A stretch of 64,000 nucleotides of DNA from Ganoderma boninense (Eukaryota > Basidiomycota > Agaricomycetes > Polyporales > Polyporaceae), in NCBI GenBank assembly GCA_002900995.3, contig CM035306.1:2948100-3012099 (forward strand), given 5' to 3'. Below are positions 44,419 through 55,590 of the stretch, in pieces. The stretch's first letter is position 1; each line of letters begins with the position of its first letter. Below the pieces are notes generated by a model that ran no database searches, was not told the origin of the DNA, and was given only the letters and a program-made list of their open reading frames with translations. The position numbers and the translations under genes are program-made.

Positions 44419-46037
44419 GGGGCGTTGGGGGCTGAGGAGGGCGAAAAGGCTGTAGGACGACCTGAGGGTCCCGGGAGGGTGGAAGAAGAGAAGATATGAG
44501 CCGACAAGGGCTGCGATGAGGAAGAGGAGCGGTCTGGTGGGTGAAGGAGCCAGCTTGATCCCTATTGGTGCTGGGAGCGTTATCTGATTCTGCGTGGTAA
44601 CAGACGTGGGGAGGTCGTCAGCGGGCAGGACGTCGAGGCTGTAGCAGAGGTGTGGGTGGCGGAAAGCAGAGGCCAAGCAGACCGAGCAATTCGGCGCATG
44701 GCCAGTGCCCGATGCGATGAACGGAAGCATACGGAGGTCTCGACCGATGGAAATGTTACCATACCGCACTCCTCCGCACTCACACTACCCTTTTCGTTAT
44801 GGCGTAGAATGGCAGTACTCACTGTTGATTGTACATCCGCTATTCGCGTGTGGTTATGTATCGTCCTGCAGCTGACAGAGAGTGGCGCACAGATGGCCGT
44901 GTAGGCGCTCGGATGTCACTGAACAGACGCTGGAACTGCTTGTTGCCAAAAGTCCGAAGATCTGCCAGAGCCAGCTGTGCCCCTCCGCCGGTGCGCACCC
45001 ATCCTCGTCCCTTGATCCCAGGAGAGCTCTGCGAATTATCTCCTCAGAGGGACATATGCAGCCCTAACTTGCAGATCGTCTCACGAAAATCCTCCAGCCG
45101 ACGGCCGGCAGCCCGCTCGCAGGTGTCGGAGATGCTTCGTACATATGGTTTATTTGATCTTGCTCAATCATGTCGCCAATGCGGCAGCACTTTGTCTGCA
45201 GCTGGACTCAATGCCTTCTCGTGCATACGAGGCCTCTCCCACAGGCTTCACGCTCATGGCGAGTTCTATCATCCACTGTCATGTCCAAGAAGGCCTCTGA
45301 CTCACGGATCTAAGTTCTCCAGCAGCGCCCCCGCGGTTCGGCTGGCGTCCCTAACGACACAGTGGCAGATGCTCCCTCACGAACCCGCCAGTGGCCACAT
45401 TCCGCATCGCTGCTTCCGCAAATCACCCGGAAACCCCGCAATGTGCTCATCTTTTGGTGGCGAGTCTGAGATGCAAAGACTAGTCGTATTTTAGAGCGGT
45501 TATCTAAGACACAGACAGAGCTCAGCCATCTCTGCCAGATCATGTGGGTGCGATGGAGGTGCAGCACAAGGACGTTTGCACCACTACCCATCGTGCAGCA
45601 CCGCATTCGGATGCTCCACCTGACTTGGACTCGCTTGCCATTGCTCTGCCATTGCTCGGAAGACGAGTTGACGCCGTATGTGACATGTGACGCCCGCCCT
45701 CCTGCGCCTCCAACGTTACTCCGTCGCTCGTAGCTGTGCGAAGGCACTGGCTGTCAGCGAGCGGCCGCTCGAGTTGCACCTCTCTACTTACACAGCGCAC
45801 TGGCGCATGCTACGGACGATGGCGTAAGCTTTCGTATGAACATCCGCTCCTTCCGTGTCGAGATGAAGATATCATCCGATCGCGGCCCCCACATCAACGA
45901 GGATCCGTTGCGCGCCCGCTTGGCATATCATCTCCCGGACGACATTTATGTAGGTTCCAAATCTCGCGTATGTACGTCGGCCGATCGACAACCCACTCCC
46001 TCCCATTTCCTCCCAATCTGGGGGCGGTCGCCTTCAA
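44419..46037. other. intergenic region before DUF6533 copy 3
   Basis: 1.6 kb. The longest frame (44829-45494, plus strand) reads as Arg/Ser/Cys-rich random sequence. No repeat family, tRNA or relic of the neighbours found. The part up to about 44770 may include the true 5' end of the unknown gene described before it. Confidence 0.4.
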
Positions 46038-47750
46038 ATGTCCTCGGTAGTGTCGCAATCCGTCCGGGATGCGGCAGAGTATTGGTGAGGTCGCTCGCTC
46101 CTGTCATTCTTGTCTCGCTTATAACCTTGTTTGATCCTGTAGGGCTTCGACTGTACGGACAAACAGCTACGTAACGGCGGTGGCCTTCAGTAGGTCGTGT
46201 GCTCGTTGGCCACCACAATGAGCGCTAATGCAGTTCCACCCACAGCGATCCTGTACTACGACTTTGCCCTCACGGCGGTCTCGGAAATTGAGTTCTTCTG
46301 GACCTCCGCCAACTGGTCTATCATCTCAGTGCTGTTCGTTGTCAATCGCTACCTTGGACTTGTTGGGACTGTGCCACTGGCTTTCGAATACTTTGGCACG
46401 CCGTCAGAACATGTGAAATCTTTTCTAGCTGTGTCTTGTGACGGTGGCTGATACATCTTAATCCTAGACGTAAATAATCCTGTCGAGGTGATTCGGGCCC
46501 GAGCTGACCGCATCTTCTAATGTAGATGCCGCCAGTTGCAGACATACCACCAAGCGTTCGCGATAGCAACTCAAGCCACCGTAGCCAGCGAGTTCTTTCC
46601 ATCTGACATCCGCGATTGAAATAACGTCTCACCTCGCTCACCTAGTAATGTTGGTGATCCGCACGTACGCGTTGTATGATCGAAGCAAGCGCATTCTTGC
46701 GGTGCTCATTGTCACACATGTGGGAGGCGCGATCGGTTGTCTTGTATGGCACTTCCTTCGTTCGATGCTCCTCGCTAATTTTTGTGCAGGTCGCCATGCT
46801 TACCACCAAAAGCCCGGATGTCACCAACATTCCGTTGCCCTTTACCCCTTCCCAATGTGACCTCTCTCTCACCAACGCACAGTATGTAATTTGTTGTTTC
46901 CTTCGATGCATCCGGCGCTGACACCACGAAATCCAGAGGCCTGCGTACGTGATAAAGTACGAGCGAGGGAGGAATCCTGGCTGATATTTTCGTCTCAAGA
47001 TATCGCTTTTGCATGGATTGCGATGCTTTGGTTCGATTCAACCATTTTTACGCTCACGCTGGTTCAAACTATTCGGATGCGGCGCTACTTCCCAGGCGGC
47101 ATCCTGGAAAAGTTACTTCGAGACGGTAAGCCCCCTTGTTCTCCCGGATAAATGAGGCACTGATCTCAACGGCCGATAACCAGGCACAATTTACTTTGGG
47201 TGAGTGTAGCAAATGCCTCTCGAAGTTGTCTAAAAACTGAGCCGCGCGTTCTTGCAGAATCATGGTGGCATCAAATGTCTCAAATATCGTCACGTTCCTG
47301 GTATGCTCACATCCTATACCCTCTTCGAGCCACGGCATACTCATGACAATTCTGCACCTAGGCTACCCCGGTACGGCCTGTTTAGCATGATGACTCCCAA
47401 AGTCCTGACGTCTTTATCTCCACAAGTCCGGATCCAACCTCAAGGGCTTGGAAACGACACTCACCAACGTGTAAGTGTGATCCTAAGCCTGAACGGGATA
47501 CCGTCTTACGGTTCTATATTCCAGACTATCAACAACACTCACTTCGCGCCTGATTCTTAATCTCCGAGATCCTACCTTGAGGCGGCCGCGAAGGGCAAGC
47601 GAGACCCAATCCGCCACCGCCCTGACTTCCACAGCCGCACCACCAACGAGCTCGTACATAATGTCGACTCGATATACCATCACGCACATTGAAACGGATG
47701 GCGTGTTTACTAACACAGAAGAAGTCAGCGCAGGGTCGACGATGGTATAA
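46038..47750 (+). CDS. DUF6533 multi-pass membrane protein, copy 3
   Basis: 328 residues. Exons: 46038-46084, 46143-46189, 46246-46412, 46468-46469 (two nucleotides, AC), 46526-46587, 46646-46743, 46790-46881, 46937-46944 (8 nt), 47000-47125, 47184-47199 (16 nt), 47258-47300, 47362-47370 (9 nt), 47427-47470, 47525-47750. N-terminus MSSVVSQSVRDAAEYW, then ILYYDFALTAVSEIEFFW, FVVNRYLGLVG, CRQLQTYHQAFAIATQAT, MLVIRTYALYDRSKR, HIAFAWIAMLWFDSTIFTL, IMVASNVSNIVTFL and SRLILNLRDP. The soluble tail ends EEVSAGSTMV. The intron 46588-46645 starts GCGAGT, a GC-AG intron at the same site as in copy 1. The ATG at 46218 is inside an intron and is not the start. Confidence 0.85.
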
Positions 47751-49814
47751 GGTAGAGAATGGTGGGGTGCTGGGCATCCTGCAACATTGTTGTATGAGTA
47801 ATGACCTAGGTGGGTCTTAACTCCGTCCCGTGCGTACGCCCAGATGAGATTTGACGGTGATACTCTGGAGCCAACTGTAATAATATGTGTAATATAGTAA
47901 GTCAACGTGCCTCTTCCGACATCGCCGCTGCTGACAATCTTCGCTGTCAGTCTAATTCCATCCTGCCGCGTCGTTCTGCCACGGGCAGGACCACTTCTTG
48001 GGCGTTTCCATTGGACAGCGGGCGGTCTTACCGTAGCAACCTCTGCAGGCGGAAACATCGTGCCACCGGTTGATGCGAATATTTGTCTCTGCGGTTTAGA
48101 CTCGTGTTACCTACCGGTCCCGGTTTTGAAGCCACGTCCTGACCCAAGAATGGACTGCACTGGCTCGCAATACTGGCTTTCGCTATTGGCGTCGTGTTGG
48201 AAACCTGTTCGAATGCGTTCGAGGCTAATTGCCTGAACCTGTGCAGCGTCTTACCATCGTGTCCTCCCATCCACACGACTCTCGGACGTATTTCCATACC
48301 TGGCGATGGCGATCGATCGTCGCTGTCGAGGAAAGCCTCAAGCTTAAGGTGCGTAGCGCATTTCTTCCGCATATGACCAGAGGGGCCTGACCACCTTCAA
48401 TCGACACGCTTGTGCTCTCCCCGGCGAACCATGCACCCCTTGCACGGAGGACAGTCGTGTTCCCGACCTTGTGCATGACGGCTATAAATGTCGAACTCTT
48501 ATCCGACATCTCCTGGGCTCCCACCAGCGGCTATATTCGGGCTTATCTTCCGGTGTGGGAAGGCTTCAAATCTTCGTCGAGGAACGCGAGGTTTGTGCAG
48601 CCTCATTAAGTGGGGGGACTCGGCTGGGAGACATGTAAGTCCCGAAGCGATTGCACTCCGATGGTCGACCTGCATACCGGGCTATTCGTGACGTTGGCCT
48701 CGAGGCCGATGCTCGACCCTCGACACTCCGGCTGCAGGTAGGGGCCAGGATGGTATCGTCGTGTCGCCGACGACGGGGCATCGACGACGCCTAGTACTTT
48801 CCTTAGCTGAACATCCGGGCTATTGAGAGCGACCAATTGTGAGTCTTTGGCTCTCGTCGTACAGTTAGTAAGTTCCCCGCATCTCCCTCTATCAGCCTCG
48901 CTAATTGCTTAGTCTACACGTCGTGCGGCACGCCATAGTCCTCCTAGAGGTGCCACTTTCACAGGAACAGCTGATGTCAAGTGAAGGAGATCCCGCCATA
49001 CAATCGAACCTGCCACTCTAGCAAGCTAATCGAGGGCACGATGCGATGGCGAATCTCTTGCGGCAGCTGTCCTTCTTTTTAATGGTCATCCGCAAATTTC
49101 ACCGAAGCTCTTCATCCTTCCTGACATGTCTGGTCGGCTGACCCTACAGATTATATACATCCGGCATCTATCATCGAACATCTCGGGCCCGGCTCTGAAG
49201 AACCTTTTCATTCCAGGTCAGGTACGCCCGAAGATGAACTCCGACAGCTGCCTTTACCCATGGTCACCCCGCTCTACGTTCACACTGGCAGTTGGTCGGC
49301 AGCTGCTGTAACACAGACACATCTGACACGATGAGGCCCGAGTATGGTGAGCCCTCCATCCACCGGGCCGCCTACAGGTACCGTCATCTCTTTGCCTCGA
49401 AGGAGTTTTGACATGCGAATGGGAGTAATCGAGCATATTTCAGGCTATGGGAATAAGGTACGTCGACCGACAGCCCATGCGTTCTGCCAAGGACAAGTAA
49501 GCTCCGATAGCGGTCACCAGTGAGCATATACTCGTTCTTGTTCCAGGTGTTCTAACTACTTGGGGTTGTTCTTCTCCACGCTGGCCGTGTGGCCCTTCCC
49601 CACATGCATAGAGTGCATGTCGAATGAAAGTCAAGTAGGCTACTCAGCCTATCCACCCGCCTTCACTTCCCGCTCATCAATAGGACCTGGCCAATTGTGG
49701 ACAATGTCCATATGCCGATCACGTCTACACTCTCGACCCAGGCGCGTGGATCTTCCAGGAGTGGAGCAGTTATAACATTGGCGCTAGCCATAAGGAACCC
49801 CCACAAGCTCCAAG
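47751..49814. other. intergenic region between DUF6533 copies 3 and 4
   Basis: 2.1 kb, nothing recognised. Many short frames, none with DUF6533 words or any domain. A decayed gene is possible but not supported. Confidence 0.4.
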
Positions 49815-51526
49815 ATGACCGTCTCAGAGGTCTCAGCGGAGAATTTGTGCGTCATCATCCCCCACTCGATGCTTTCCGCAGACTGATATTGATGCATGTC
49901 TGTTACTAGCGTTTCGTCTATCCGGTTCGACACCTGCATCACGCTCGCAGCATTCAGTGAGTCCCATCTGCGACTACTTCATCTCCCCGGACGATGGCGA
50001 CTCTGTCTCGACAGCTCTGCTGTATTATGATTACGCCCTTACGGTCACGTCCGAGATTGAGTGGTACTGGAGCCCGCCTTCGCCGTCTGCACCCTTCATC
50101 CTGTTCACGGTCAGCCGGTATTTCGGTCTATTGGGACCGATCCCGGTATTTCTGGAGTATTTTGGAGGGCTCCCCGAACACGTGAGTATTGCGATCTTTC
50201 CCTTTTTTTTTGAAAAAAGGAATGGAACGCTGATTACCTCCATAGCTGTGCGTGAATGCCTGCGACGGAATGCTGGCTAGATCTCATCCTACTTTGGACC
50301 TTCAGATGTCGCGAAATACAAGTGTATCACCAAGTGTATGCGATGGCTAGCCAGGCGGTTGTCGCTGGTATGTTCCCCTCTACTCCCTACGGGCGCATAA
50401 TTTATCTAGAGACAGTATTATTAATCCTGAGGACTTATGCCCTATACAACTGCAACAAACGGGTGCTTGCGTTGCTGATTTGTATGTTCATCGGAGGAGC
50501 CGTTCAAAGCGTGGTGAGTTTCACTTGGCGCTACGTTTTCCTAATGCCCCAACGCCTCACGTAACATTGTCTAGTCGGCGGTGTTGACCAGTGAGAGCCC
50601 TTTGTCAACGGACATTGCCTTGAACTTTCCGTTCACGGAATGCAATGTTTCGCTTAACGGAAACCAGTGGGTTCATCTGTCTCTCTTCCTGCGAATTTTG
50701 TTTCAATATCTTGTGTAGGGGTGTCCGTCAGTGGTTTCCACCCCTTTCCCACTCTTGAGTGACCAATTCTGTCTTCAGATTTAGCCCTTGCATGGAGTGC
50801 AATGCTATGGTTCGACACGTCGATCTTCGCCTTGACGTTCTACAAGGCAATTCAGGTGCGGCATGACATGCCTGGAACTTTGTTGGTGACAATGTTCCGT
50901 GATGGTAAGTTAGGTGCGACACCTTATCCAGGGAGGAAATACTCAACCTCCTTGTTAGGGACGATCTATTATGGGTGGGCCCACTTCAAGTTGGCCGTCA
51001 GCCGTCTCTCACAGTGAATTGGCCCCGTAGCATCCTCATCGTCGTCAACACTCTTAACATTATCACATTCCTGGTGAGTACCTTTAGTGCGGGCCTAGAA
51101 CAGCGATGGAAGTTCAAAACTTTTCCAGATTGTGCCAGTAGGTCGCCTCGTTGGATTATCAGACTTTCCAGAAGACTGACGTCACCAGTCCGGTGATCCA
51201 CTCAAAGGAACAGCGACGACATTGACGAACGTGTAAGTGGCTCAATGTACCATGAATATTGGATTTATCTTCCAAAACATGGACGTCCTCTTAGGCTCTC
51301 GGTGACGTTGACTTCGCGCCTGATGTTGAACCTGCGCGATCCGAGCATCCAGGTTCGCAGGGCACGTGGCGGCTGCACTCAACGGCTAGAATGGTGGTCT
51401 ACTGCGCAGTTCAGTTCAAAGATCATGTCTTTTCGACGTTCCACGATGTTCAGCGATACGATGGTGACGGAGGAGCCGCGGGGAGGGTCGACAGAGGCTC
51501 AATGCATGGTTATCGAGGGGGTATGA
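49815..51526 (+). CDS. DUF6533 multi-pass membrane protein, copy 4
   Basis: 325 residues. Exons: 49815-49846, 49910-49956, 50015-50181, 50246-50247 (two nucleotides, CT), 50306-50367, 50416-50513, 50575-50666, 50719-50726 (8 nt), 50779-50904, 50959-50974 (16 nt), 51031-51073, 51129-51137 (9 nt), 51189-51232, 51295-51526. N-terminus MTVSEVSAENF, then LLYYDYALTVTSEIEWYW, FTVSRYFGLLG (the usual Asn of LNRY is Ser), CREIQVYHQVYAMASQAVVA, LILRTYALYNCNKR, HLALAWSAMLWFDTSIFAL, ILIVVNTLNIITFL, SRLMLNLRDP. The tail is Arg- and Thr-rich. All introns are GT-AG. The first of the two introns around the 2-nt exon carries an eight-T run followed by six A. Confidence 0.85.
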
Positions 51527-52351
51527 CTTCGGGGTCTTGAACAAGTGAGAGCAGGCATTTCAAAGCCGTCGATGTTGCCCTTCTTACTGACCTGTTGACT
51601 AGACAATCATGAGTTATGTATCCGTCATCCAAGTTGCCACTTAACATAACTGCAGATCCTGTACAAAAAGTCTTCCTACAATCAACCTTAGGGATTTCAC
51701 TTTGCGCTTCAAGCCTTTTCACCGTGCTTTGACCGTGCTTCTCGTTCTGTGGAAATGTGAGATGCGCAGAAGGAGCGTAGTTTGCATGTGGTGCTGCTGC
51801 ACGAAGCATCGGGCCTCGGATTTACCGACGTCCGAATGTGGCGATGCCCACACGTGGACGTGGGAGGCGAGGAGGACGAGGCTCGCAGCAGCTCGCTTAT
51901 ATGTACCCAGAAACACTTCTTCAAAGCACGAGTCAGGCGGGCTGCACGGCGGTGGGATGTTCAGTCAGGTGGGTGCTCCCCGAAGCGGTTTCAAGTCCGT
52001 CTAGGAGCCTAAAAACGGAGCCCAGGATGGAAATAGCGGTACCACACTCTCACCCAGCAGTCTGGGACTCAACGTAACAGTCCGTTTCGATTCATTGCCG
52101 TCAGAACCGAGGGATTTTGTCCTGGGAACGGCAACGATCTCACGGAGCGAAGGCCGTGACTGCTAGGTCGCCGACCCGTTCCTCGCGCGATACTGTCCGG
52201 CTCCTGAAGCTTCCGTGGATCCGCGGTACATTCTAGCGGCGACCTGGCGAAGTCGCGAGGGACGAATAAAATCCAGCTGTCCTCGTCGAAAACAGTGGTC
52301 GTCTTTCCCTCAGCCCCATGGACAACCCCCCACGCGCCTCGTCGAGCAGCC
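51527..52351. other. intergenic region between DUF6533 copies 4 and 5
   Basis: 825 bp. No gene recognised. It holds the 3' UTR of copy 4 and the promoter of copy 5. Confidence 0.45.
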
Positions 52352-54071
52352 ATGGACTCCGAGCAGCCTTCAGTCGCGACATTGTACGTCTAGCATTCTG
52401 CAATTTCAATGTCCATTTACTGAAAGAAAAACTGGTAGAGCCGCTTCAATCCGACTGAACAACATGTTGGCTATCATCGCGTGGAGTGAGTTCAGACCCA
52501 CGTGTTTGGGTTGAATATGTCGGCGCTCACACTCCACCAAGCTATATTACTCTACGATTATTGCCTCACTCTAGGCATCGAGATCGAGTACTTCTGGAAG
52601 AGAGCCAGGCTTTCCGCAGTGTCGACACTCTTCGTGCTCAATCGATATCTCACGTTGCTGGGACAAATTCCTATAATCGTCGAATACTTCGTGATTCTGC
52701 CTCCAATGGTGAGCAAGCTAATACCTATACCTATAGCAGAAACCCACTGACATTCACAATGCGTTAGCGGTTCGTTGATCCACATGACAGCCAACGTACC
52801 GTCCATTAACAAACGTAAAATCTGTTTAGCTGTCGACAACTGCAGAGGTATCACCAGTTTTACGCAGTTCTCAACCAAACAATAGTCGGTCGTACGTGCT
52901 GTCCTTTGGTTCTCCTTTATGACTCCCAACCCTTCCTCAGTCATCCTCATTTTCCGAACCTATGCCCTCTACAATCGGAACAAGAATGTGATGATAGGAC
53001 TCGTGACGTTGGGTTTAGCTCTGGTGGCCGTGAGTTCACCAAGATCTTGAGCCTTTTCCGCTTTCCGACGCTCTTTTAGGTGACCTTGATCGCTGGGAAC
53101 GCGAAAACCACAGTCTTTACCTCTAATGCACAATATGACGAGCCTTCGGCCGTCGGGTGCAACCACTCCTTAACGACGGAACAGTAAGCCCTCATTTGTT
53201 CATGAAAATCGTTGGAGCCTCACGAATATGCAGAGGTCTTCGTAAGAACCCAGTGCGATCAATCCGTTGCCCCGGAAAGTAATCTGTTGTTATAGGCAAT
53301 GCCGTCGGGTGGATCGCCATGCTCTGTATGGACACGACGATATTCATTCTCACACTCGCCAAGACCATCCGTGTGTGCAGTCACATGAACCACGGGGTAC
53401 AGAGGGTTCTATTTCGTGACGGTGAGCGTTCGCAAGTCCCCGCTGAGCCACCCAGGTTATTGATATTTTCTCAGGTGTTGTCTACTATGGGTATGTTCAT
53501 TCGAAAGTGAGACTATTAACCAGAAGATTGACACGGTGGTTAGCGTCCTGGTCACAGTGAATGCAATTAATCTCCTTACATTTATGGTGAGCTCTTGGAC
53601 TGGGACGCGATGTTTTTCACCTGCGCTAACTGATGCCCATGTAGGGACCTCATGTAAGTTATCGCATCTCCACCATGCGCTATTCCTGACCTTCTGTAGA
53701 TTGACGACACTGCAAGGGGAATGGGAACCACCATAACAAACGCGTGAGCCACGATGCTGTCCATCAAAATGCTCGCTTGCGATCACTGACAGGTTGCGGT
53801 TCCGTTGTGCAGCCTTTCCACAACGCTGATTTCCCGCATCTGCCTCAACCTCCGCGACCCAGGACTGCACTGCAGCGGCGATGGGCGCAGGACTGATGGC
53901 TTGTGGACTCCAGCGGACTCGACCACTACCACGACGGCCGGGAGGAACACCAGCCTGATGCCCAGCTTCGCTCAATATCCGGGGGCCATGACGCAGACGG
54001 TCGGGAGCGACATCGTCATCGTCTCAGTATCCCACGAGTCCACGCCGCACGATGGGCCAAATCGAGCGTGA
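52352..54071 (+). CDS. DUF6533 multi-pass membrane protein, copy 5
   Basis: 335 residues. Exons: 52352-52383, 52439-52485, 52542-52708, 52768-52769 (two nucleotides, CG), 52830-52891, 52941-53029, 53080-53183, 53234-53241 (8 nt), 53296-53421, 53475-53490 (16 nt), 53544-53586, 53645-53653 (9 nt), 53700-53743, 53813-54071. N-terminus MDSEQPSVATLAASIRLNNM, then ILLYDYCLTLGIEIEYFW, FVLNRYLTLLG, CRQLQRYHQFYAVLNQTIV, LIFRTYALYNRNKN, GWIAMLCMDTTIFILTLAK (WFD is replaced by CMD), VVYYG, SRICLNLRDPG. It is the most divergent copy: its sixth and seventh exons differ in length (89 and 104 nt), yet the frame still closes. The tail ends TPHDGPNRA. Confidence 0.85.
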
Positions 54072-54604
54072 AACCTTGAGCCATTTTACCTATTTACTTA
54101 CCATCAGGGGAACCAGTTCATCTCGGGCGGTTCGGAGATGGTGCGCCTAGATTTTTTGATGGACGGTTGCTGACTGCTAACCGCTTGGCTCCGGCCCAGG
54201 GTCGAAACAATGTCCCTCTCAGCCCTGTCGTCGGCCGCCGTCACTTTGCATTGCGGCAGTTCCACCCGTTCCGCCGATCGCATACATACATACCACTACT
54301 GGGGGAGACCAGGGACGATTGGCGTCCATACTGGCCCCGAGCTCGCAACCCACGGACATTCGACTCGTCACATTCATTGTACTCTAGAAGCAACTATAGC
54401 ACGGACATTATTGTTGGTAGAGTACCCTTACTTGACAAGCACTTGTGGATTGTCGGATAGTCATCAAACCCCTCGTTTTTCAAAGAGGCACTCGTGGCGA
54501 CGTAAACGCATACTTGATCCCATCCATTGTGCAATGGCGAGGTCGACCTAAATATGATTGTGGAATGAGAAGGCTGACGAAAGGTGCGACGATTGACCTC
54601 GGAC
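54072..54604. other. intergenic, copy 5 3' flank
   Basis: 533 bp with no recognised gene. Its right edge meets possible remnants of the BTB-like pseudogene on the minus strand. Confidence 0.4.
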
Positions 54605-55590
54605 TCACCTGTTCCAGCATCCGATCCTCGCCGCGGCATACCGCTGCAAAACTGCTCCCATCCAGTAGACGTTAAATGTATCCTCCGCCGTCCACTGCCA
54701 CACAACCGGGATGCTCCCCTCGAAAGCCGTCGAAAGGCCTCGGCTTAGGTTTTGTCCACTTGAGTACAAGGTGGTAGATTGACCCATTCGATAACGAGAT
54801 CACGAACGGCGACTCCAAGCAGTCCTGCAGAAGCTTCGATCGGGAAGAGCGGTCCCTGAGCGCGTCTCCGCGGTCTTGAGATGGCACTCAAGTCACTCCG
54901 GCGACGAGGCGGTGGACAGTGTCGCGGGGTACATAGCATGTGCAGCAACTGCGCCATGCAGGACAACGCCGTGTCGCGGCGGAAGGCCGCGCGAAGCTTG
55001 AAGTCCGCGGATGCGGCGGCACGGCGGCCTATGCGTACGGAAGGAGGCGGTGGTAAGTACGACAGGTTGCCGATGGTCTCCATCTTGGGTTCGTACTTAG
55101 AGCGTGGCGCGGTTCCTGGTGTTGTGTCCCTGGATCGGCCATCGCGCGCAAGCGAGGGCCTCGTCTTTCCAGCCATTCTCTACCGCGTAGAAGTAGAAGG
55201 CGAGTGGCTTCTTGGCGATGATATTCGACGACGCAGAAGCCAACGTGAGATGCGCTGGCGCGAGGCGCTGGTCTATTCTCGTCCTGAAATCGGAGCATTG
55301 TAAGTAGAAGACAGCCATCGCTGAGGACGGTACGGAGGCACGACAAGGCACTCACTTGAGGATCGACGAGGGGATGAAGAACGCGGGATATGGTAAGTGT
55401 CTTCGACAACGTATACTAAAGCAGCAGCAGGGTCATGAAGCTGAGGGACGGTCTTGCAAAAAGGCAAAGCCTATCGAGAGGATAACGAGGTGCACTAAGT
55501 TCAATGAGGTGCACGTACGAATTGATGCTTGCGGCTTCGAATAACAGCGCCTGCATCGACCGGTCGAAAGACGGCACTGTCGCCGAGGGC
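54605..55590 (-). pseudogene. decayed BTB/POZ-like protein gene
   Basis: On the minus strand, short blocks in the order and style of agaricomycete BTB-domain proteins appear but do not form one frame. They are FRPVDAGAVIRS near 55530-55575 (compare the DADVVIRSxD opening), PAFFIPSSIL near 55365-55395, a good block TRIDQRLAPAHL and FYFYAVENGWKDEALACAR within 55140-55305, and TYHRLLPYA near 55030-55055. An in-frame TAA follows the third block at about 55107, the YHRLL block lies in another frame, and the middle of the BTB fold (HKxILxxxSPxFxxMF) is missing. This fits a truncated, frameshifted relic. The match is by eye to a variable family, so the identity is uncertain. Confidence 0.3.

Noticed and set aside
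44829..45494. Open frame of 221 codons
   Set aside because: Rich in Arg, Ser, Pro and Cys with no hydrophobic periodicity or motif. It begins inside the possible 5' region of the gene on the other strand and looks like chance openness.
46218..46451. Start codon at 46218 for DUF6533 copy 3
   Set aside because: It would give a plausible N-terminus but skips the two conserved 5' exons. The ATG lies inside the intron between exons 2 and 3, where the other copies also have an intron.
46413..46525. A single intron of about 113 nt across the two-nucleotide exon of DUF6533 copy 3 (and the equivalent in the other copies)
   Set aside because: From the phase-0 donor, the acceptor just before N-TGY-CGN puts the downstream block out of frame in all five copies. 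Alternative acceptors deeper in the exon exist only in copies 1, 3 and 5 and would delete the conserved CRxLQ.
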